Assembly (NCBI GenBank): GCA_014379665.1
Contig: JACMLK010000201.1
Location: 1 to 10,403, forward strand
Direction of reading: 5' to 3'
Length of the DNA stretch: 10,403 bases
Source: Saprospiraceae bacterium
GTDB lineage: Bacteria > Bacteroidota > Bacteroidia > Chitinophagales > Saprospiraceae
This document shows, piece after piece, positions 7,105-10,403 of this stretch. A program made the translations under genes and the position numbers. Numbering within the stretch: the first letter of the stretch is position 1; every line of letters begins with the position of its first letter. The notes below the pieces were generated by a model. It saw only the letters and a list, made by a program, of their open reading frames with translations, was not told where the DNA came from and did not search any database.

Positions 7105-7190
7105 TATGGCTCTACGCAGGTAAATCTTCGGCTAAATGGTGGAAAATGGGTTGAGGATGGGCAAGATAACAGAAAGAAATGTACAAATAA

Positions 7191-7231
7191 AAAAGTGGTT
7201 TGTCAGGCAAGTTGACTGACAAACCACTTTT
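7191..7231 (-). terminator. Intrinsic terminator of the lytic transglycosylase gene
   Basis: AAAAGTGGTTTGTCAG (7191-7206) and CTGACAAACCACTTTT (7216-7231) form a perfect 16-bp stem with a 9-nt loop. On the minus strand the stem is followed by a T-rich run (TTTTTTATTTG), and it begins 20 nt after the stop codon at 7252. The A/T-rich flanks on both sides would also allow it to stop plus-strand transcription. Confidence 0.88.
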
Positions 7232-7251
7232 AAATATGGCAAAGAAAAATT

Positions 7252-8499
7252 TTATCTTGACAATTTGATAATACTGCCGGGATTCATCCCTTTGCTCTCA
7301 CTAATATTGTTCATAGCCATCAATTCTGATAAAGAAATATTGTTGGCCATTGCTACATCCGATAATGATTCTTTCCTTTTTAGCTGATAAAATCTAGGAT
7401 CGGAATTTTCAATGATCATTCCATTTTGAAGGTTTTCAATTTCTTTCCTGCTTTTCATATTATCTCTGATCTCATAAGAATTGGTTTTAAGACCGCCAAG
7501 ATATTCTACAGAAATTTTGTTCCGGTTTTCAGCAATACTCTCATTCGTTGTTTCAGTTTTTGTGGCCATCATAAATGGCTGATACAAAAGATTTGCGACT
7601 GAATTGTACTTCTCAATGTAGGTATACATTTTACGATCCGGTAGAGTCAGTACATATTCACCATTTACTGAAGCCGGTATATAATCCTTTTTGTACATCG
7701 GATTGAGAAACTTCACCATTTCAACACTAATATCAAACTCCTTTGCTATTTTTTTAAACTCAATCCTTTCAAATACTTTTATGGAAGCACTATACTTTAA
7801 TTCATCGGAAGGTTCTCGTGGTTGCAACTCGTGCTCATAATAGTATTTCATTAGATACGATGCAGCAATAAACCTTGGTATAAATTTTTGAGTCTCTTTA
7901 GGCAAATACTTTTGGATTTCCCAGTAGCCGGTTTTACCGTTTGCCTTCTTCAATGCTTTATTCAGCGTACCTGAACCACAATTGTAAGCTGCTAACGCAA
8001 GAGTCCAGTTACCATATGCTTCATACAACAACTGCAAATAATCAAGCGCTTTATCAGTGGATTTATTTAGGTCCATCCGCTCATCAATGTGTCTGTCAAT
8101 TCTTAACCCAAATATTTGGGCAGTACCTTTCATAAACTGCCATATACCCGCTGCCCCCTGATGCGACCTTGCATGAGGTATGAGACTTGATTCAATGACG
8201 GCAATATATTTCAATTCGTCGGGAAGGTCTTTTTCCCTTAGTGCATTTTCGATCACCGGAAAATAAAGCGACGTTCTTCCTAAAAGGGTTTCACTATCTC
8301 TTCTATCTCTTTCGATCATGTATTTTATTTGAGTGGTCACCTCATTGGTGACCTTCAAATCAATGATAGTATTCATGTTTTCAATCCTTTTGTTAATTTC
8401 AGCATTGTTGGGGGAACTGGCAATAACTGAAAAAGTGCTCGCAAGAATTAAAAAACACACCATCACAAGGTTTCTTGTAAAAAATTTAAATGTGCTCAT
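7252..8499 (-). CDS. LysM-containing lytic transglycosylase (MltD-like)
   Basis: This 415-residue envelope enzyme cleaves the MurNAc-GlcNAc bond of peptidoglycan, giving 1,6-anhydro ends. Residues 1-28 are a signal peptide with a hydrophobic core (LVMVCFLILASTF). The SLT domain (about 78-230) contains LKYIAVIESSLIPHARS with the predicted catalytic Glu103, GAAGIWQFM and LALAAYNCGSGTLNKAL, all intact. A linker contains one degraded LysM-like segment (about 255-295), and a C-terminal LysM (about 370-415, with KESLSDVAMANNISLSELMAMNN) should bind glycan. There is no lipobox cysteine at the signal cleavage site, so it is probably periplasmic rather than a lipoprotein, unlike E. coli MltD. It has its own promoter about 100 nt upstream and a terminator 20 nt downstream, so it is transcribed independently of gatA. 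Confidence 0.93.
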   Translation of the reverse strand: MSTFKFFTRNLVMVCFLILASTFSVIASSPNNAEINKRIENMNTIIDLKVTNEVTTQIKYMIERDRRDSETLLGRTSLYFPVIENALREKDLPDELKYIAVIESSLIPHARSHQGAAGIWQFMKGTAQIFGLRIDRHIDERMDLNKSTDKALDYLQLLYEAYGNWTLALAAYNCGSGTLNKALKKANGKTGYWEIQKYLPKETQKFIPRFIAASYLMKYYYEHELQPREPSDELKYSASIKVFERIEFKKIAKEFDISVEMVKFLNPMYKKDYIPASVNGEYVLTLPDRKMYTYIEKYNSVANLLYQPFMMATKTETTNESIAENRNKISVEYLGGLKTNSYEIRDNMKSRKEIENLQNGMIIENSDPRFYQLKRKESLSDVAMANNISLSELMAMNNISESKGMNPGSIIKLSR

Positions 8500-8554
8500 G
8501 GTAATAAAAATCAGTTCTTTTATGGGAGAAAAAAATTATTTATAAATCAATTGC

Positions 8555-8568
8555 TGTAATAAATTACA
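8555..8568. promoter_or_regulatory. TGTAA-N4-TTACA dyad in the transglycosylase leader
   Basis: TGTAATAAATTACA is an inverted repeat with 6-bp arms around AA. It lies between the predicted transcription start (about 8597) and the start codon at 8499. Its TGTAA-N4-TTACA form resembles operators of dimeric helix-turn-helix regulators, but AT-rich DNA makes such dyads by chance. Confidence 0.3.
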
Positions 8569-8603
8569 TTTAATTGAAATGACTGTAAATAATTTTCGGG
8601 ATG

Positions 8604-8635
8604 CAAAGATAGCATTAAAAGTTGGATTTGTCAAA
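8604..8635 (-). promoter_or_regulatory. Bacteroidota housekeeping promoter for the lytic transglycosylase gene
   Basis: Read on the minus strand, TTTG (8635-8632) is followed after exactly 20 nt by TATCTTTG (8611-8604). This is a full match to the Bacteroidota primary sigma factor consensus TTTG/TAnnTTTG. Transcription should begin around 8597, giving a leader of about 98 nt. It is the clearest promoter in the window. Confidence 0.78.
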
Positions 8636-8686
8636 TAATTATACTTGTTAACAAATTATTATCTGTATTCTATTGTATATCAACAA

Positions 8687-10114
8687 TTATGCCAATTTTA
8701 GGTGTTTAATAAAATGCAATAGCTTTTTGTCATCCTTAACATTACTTAATATCTGGATTCCAAACGGCATTCCATCGATATTATTGCCTAAAGGAACAGA
8801 AACAGCGGGAATACCAGCAAGATTGGACAAAACGGTATAGATATCAGAAAGGTAAATTTCCATTGGGTTGGTTGGTTTTTCTGCTACTTGCCAGGCCACT
8901 TTGGGAGTTGTTGGCAATATTATAAAATCAAATTTTTCAAATATCTTATGTATTTGTTCTTTTATCATTTGTCTTATTTGTTGTGCTTTTGTGAAATACG
9001 TATCGAAATAAGCTTCACTCAATACGAAACTACCCAACATTATTCGCTTTTTCACTTCCTGCCCGAATCCGTTTGTCCGGGTATTTACATATAAATCTTC
9101 TAAAGTAGTTACTTTTTCAGGTCTGTACCCATAACGCACTCCGTCATATCGGCTGAGATTTGACGACGCTTCTGCTGTGGTTAATATATAATAGACAGGT
9201 ACAACATATTCCAGCAAAGGGAATTGGATTTTATCTACTGACACACCCTGATCAGTCAGATGACTTAAATAACCATAAAAAGCATCTTTTATCTGTTTGT
9301 CCAGGGATTCATTATTGATGGCTTCTTCAAGGTAAGCTACTTTTATGGTTGTTAAATTAAAATCGTCAATGACCTGATCGTCATATAGACCAGTTTGAAA
9401 CATAGTGGCATCATAGGCATCCAACTCAGAAATCACTGTCATTACAACATCAATGTCTTCCACATTTCGACCCATTAACCCTAATTGATCAAATGAAGAA
9501 GCATAAGCTACCAGTCCATGTCTTGATACCAAACCATAAGTCGGTTTGAAACCAATCACACCACACAGCGAAGCCGGCTGGCGCACTGAACCTCCTGTAT
9601 CTGTACCAAATGCTATCAGGCAGGAATCTGTTTGAACCGAAACTGCTGCACCACCACTGGAACCTCCTGATACTCTTTTGTGATCTGCCCCATTTGCCAC
9701 CGGACCAAAATAACTATTTGTGTTGGCTGACCCCATACCAAATTCATCACAGTTTGTTCTTCCTATGATAATCGCATCTTCTCTTATGACGGCCTCCAAA
9801 GCAGTGCCGCTAAACTGACTGATAAATCCATCAAGAATTTTTGATCCTGCGCTTACTTTGTGATTTTTATAGACAATCATATCCTTGATAGAAATGACAC
9901 ATCCGAATAACTTACCCAATGTATCAGGACTATGCTTCATTTTATGGTCAAGTTCCCTGGCTTTGTTTAATGCTTCGTCATCATACACTTCTATAAATGC
10001 ATTCAAATGTTTTGTTGTTTCTATCCTTTCCAGGTATGATATGACCAACTGTTCTGTTGAAAGTTCACCGGATAGCAGCAGATTTTGTATTTCCTTAAGT
10101 GAAGTATATATCAT
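8687..10114 (-). CDS. gatA: Asp-tRNA(Asn)/Glu-tRNA(Gln) amidotransferase subunit A
   Basis: GatA is the glutaminase subunit of GatCAB. It releases ammonia from glutamine to convert Glu-tRNA(Gln), and often Asp-tRNA(Asn), to the correct aminoacyl-tRNA. The 475-residue length fits the family. The amidase signature is complete: Lys77 in VISIKDMI, cis-Ser152 in SGGSSGGAA (149-157) and the nucleophile Ser176 in GTDTGGSVRQPA (170-181), followed by GFKPTYGLVSRHGLVAYASS. NCDEFGMGS (121-129) is the GatA-specific stretch that separates it from general amidases. The gene starts 32 nt after the hisS stop on the same strand, so cotranscription is likely. gatB and gatC are not in this window. No strong terminator follows; the 3' side has only weak dyads such as TTGTTAACAA (8645-8654). 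Confidence 0.95.
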   Translation of the reverse strand: MIYTSLKEIQNLLLSGELSTEQLVISYLERIETTKHLNAFIEVYDDEALNKARELDHKMKHSPDTLGKLFGCVISIKDMIVYKNHKVSAGSKILDGFISQFSGTALEAVIREDAIIIGRTNCDEFGMGSANTNSYFGPVANGADHKRVSGGSSGGAAVSVQTDSCLIAFGTDTGGSVRQPASLCGVIGFKPTYGLVSRHGLVAYASSFDQLGLMGRNVEDIDVVMTVISELDAYDATMFQTGLYDDQVIDDFNLTTIKVAYLEEAINNESLDKQIKDAFYGYLSHLTDQGVSVDKIQFPLLEYVVPVYYILTTAEASSNLSRYDGVRYGYRPEKVTTLEDLYVNTRTNGFGQEVKKRIMLGSFVLSEAYFDTYFTKAQQIRQMIKEQIHKIFEKFDFIILPTTPKVAWQVAEKPTNPMEIYLSDIYTVLSNLAGIPAVSVPLGNNIDGMPFGIQILSNVKDDKKLLHFIKHLKLA

Positions 10115-10146
10115 GAGGGAATCAGATTCTTAAAATAATGTAACCC

Positions 10147-10403
10147 CTATTTAATGAACAAATTTGTCAGTTCTTCCACCGTCACATTTTTTTGATCACC
10201 TGAAAGCATGTTTTTTAAACATACCACACTATTTATTCTTTCAGTTTCACCAATAATAGCTACAAAAGCTACATTACGTGCATTGGCATAGGACATCTGT
10301 TTTTTAAGTTTGGCAGGGTCGGGATACAGATCACAGGCTATTCCTGTTTTCCGCAATATGGCAACCTGTTGAAATGCATACAAATGACTCTCTTCATCCA
10401 ATG
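10147..10403 (-). CDS. hisS: Histidyl-tRNA synthetase, C-terminal anticodon-binding domain (5' end outside window)
   Basis: The frame enters at the right edge and gives 84 residues plus a TAG stop at 10149-10147; the true start lies beyond the window. The visible part matches the end of the HGTP anticodon-binding domain of class II synthetases: LRKTGIACDLYPDPAKLKKQ, then MSYANARNVAFVAIIGETE and LKNMLSGDQKNVTVEEL. The YPDPAKLKKQ and LKNM(S/T)GxQ patterns are characteristic of HisS in Bacteroidota, from memory of the family. The synthetase charges tRNA(His) in the cytoplasm. HisZ, the ATP-phosphoribosyltransferase regulatory paralogue, normally lacks this domain, so it is unlikely. It is followed after 32 nt by gatA, probably in one transcript. 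Confidence 0.87.
   Translation of the reverse strand, partial: LDEESHLYAFQQVAILRKTGIACDLYPDPAKLKKQMSYANARNVAFVAIIGETERINSVVCLKNMLSGDQKNVTVEELTNLFIK

Larger units (their letters stand above)
6769..7251. other. 483-bp stretch without a credible gene
   Basis: Three parts are visible. Positions 6769-6889 are AT-rich with four CAATGAA/TTCATTG elements. Positions about 6890-7161 are a markedly G-rich, 11-nt-periodic degenerate repeat. Positions 7162-7251 hold a strong hairpin terminator belonging to the lytic transglycosylase gene. Open frames of 70-80 codons on both strands across the repeat are explained by an 11-nt unit lacking stop codons; they resemble no family and have repeat-driven composition. 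Confidence 0.75.

Noticed and set aside
6890..7123. Possible 77-residue protein on the plus strand, and a 71-residue one opposite (7103-6888)
   Set aside because: Both lie over the 11-nt repeat, whose unit has no stop codons in any frame. Their composition (Trp/Gly/Ser/Arg or Pro/Thr/His rich) follows from the repeat, and no family resemblance is visible.
8641..8686. Terminator after gatA (TTGTTAACAA and AATAATT/AATTATT dyads)
   Set aside because: Stems are short and AT-only, with no clear U-tract after them; not convincing as an intrinsic terminator.

Overview
The window looks like a chromosomal segment of a Bacteroidota bacterium, probably Saprospiria-like. This rests on AT-rich DNA, starts without Shine-Dalgarno sequences, one near-perfect Bacteroidota promoter (TTTG-N20-TATCTTTG), a type IX secretion (T9SS) C-terminal sorting domain, and a GSCFA-family protein. 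The exact lineage is an inference.

Layout. Positions 1-797 (minus) hold the N-terminal 265 codons of a membrane-anchored SPFH protein that resembles plant hypersensitive-induced-reaction (HIR) proteins. A divergent intergenic region separates it from a GSCFA-family protein (931-1914, plus). That gene converges on a likely minus-strand operon, in transcription order: Sua5-type L-threonylcarbamoyladenylate synthase (5278-4310), DUF1015 protein (4244-3141) and an amidohydrolase of the TRZ/ATZ/SsnA deaminase type (3132-1948). From the divergent region upstream of Sua5, a secreted beta-lactamase-fold serine hydrolase with a T9SS tail runs on the plus strand (5467-6768).

A 483-bp stretch without a credible gene follows (6769-7251). 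It contains a degenerate, G-rich tandem array with an 11-nt period (core 6953-7104, decaying on both sides) and a 16-bp-stem intrinsic terminator (7191-7231). This array is the most unusual thing in the window. The rest is on the minus strand: an MltD-like lytic transglycosylase with LysM (8499-7252) that has its own strong promoter, gatA (10114-8687), and the C-terminal 84 codons of hisS (10403-10147), which probably forms a transcription unit with gatA.

How the genes work together. hisS, gatA and Sua5/TsaC all serve translation: aminoacylation, transamidation of misacylated tRNA, and the t6A37 tRNA modification. The lytic transglycosylase remodels peptidoglycan and the T9SS hydrolase acts outside the cell. 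DUF1015, GSCFA and the amidohydrolase have no certain role. I see no insertion sequence, prophage, CRISPR array, tRNA or rRNA. Apart from the 11-nt array and some small dyads, this is an ordinary housekeeping region.
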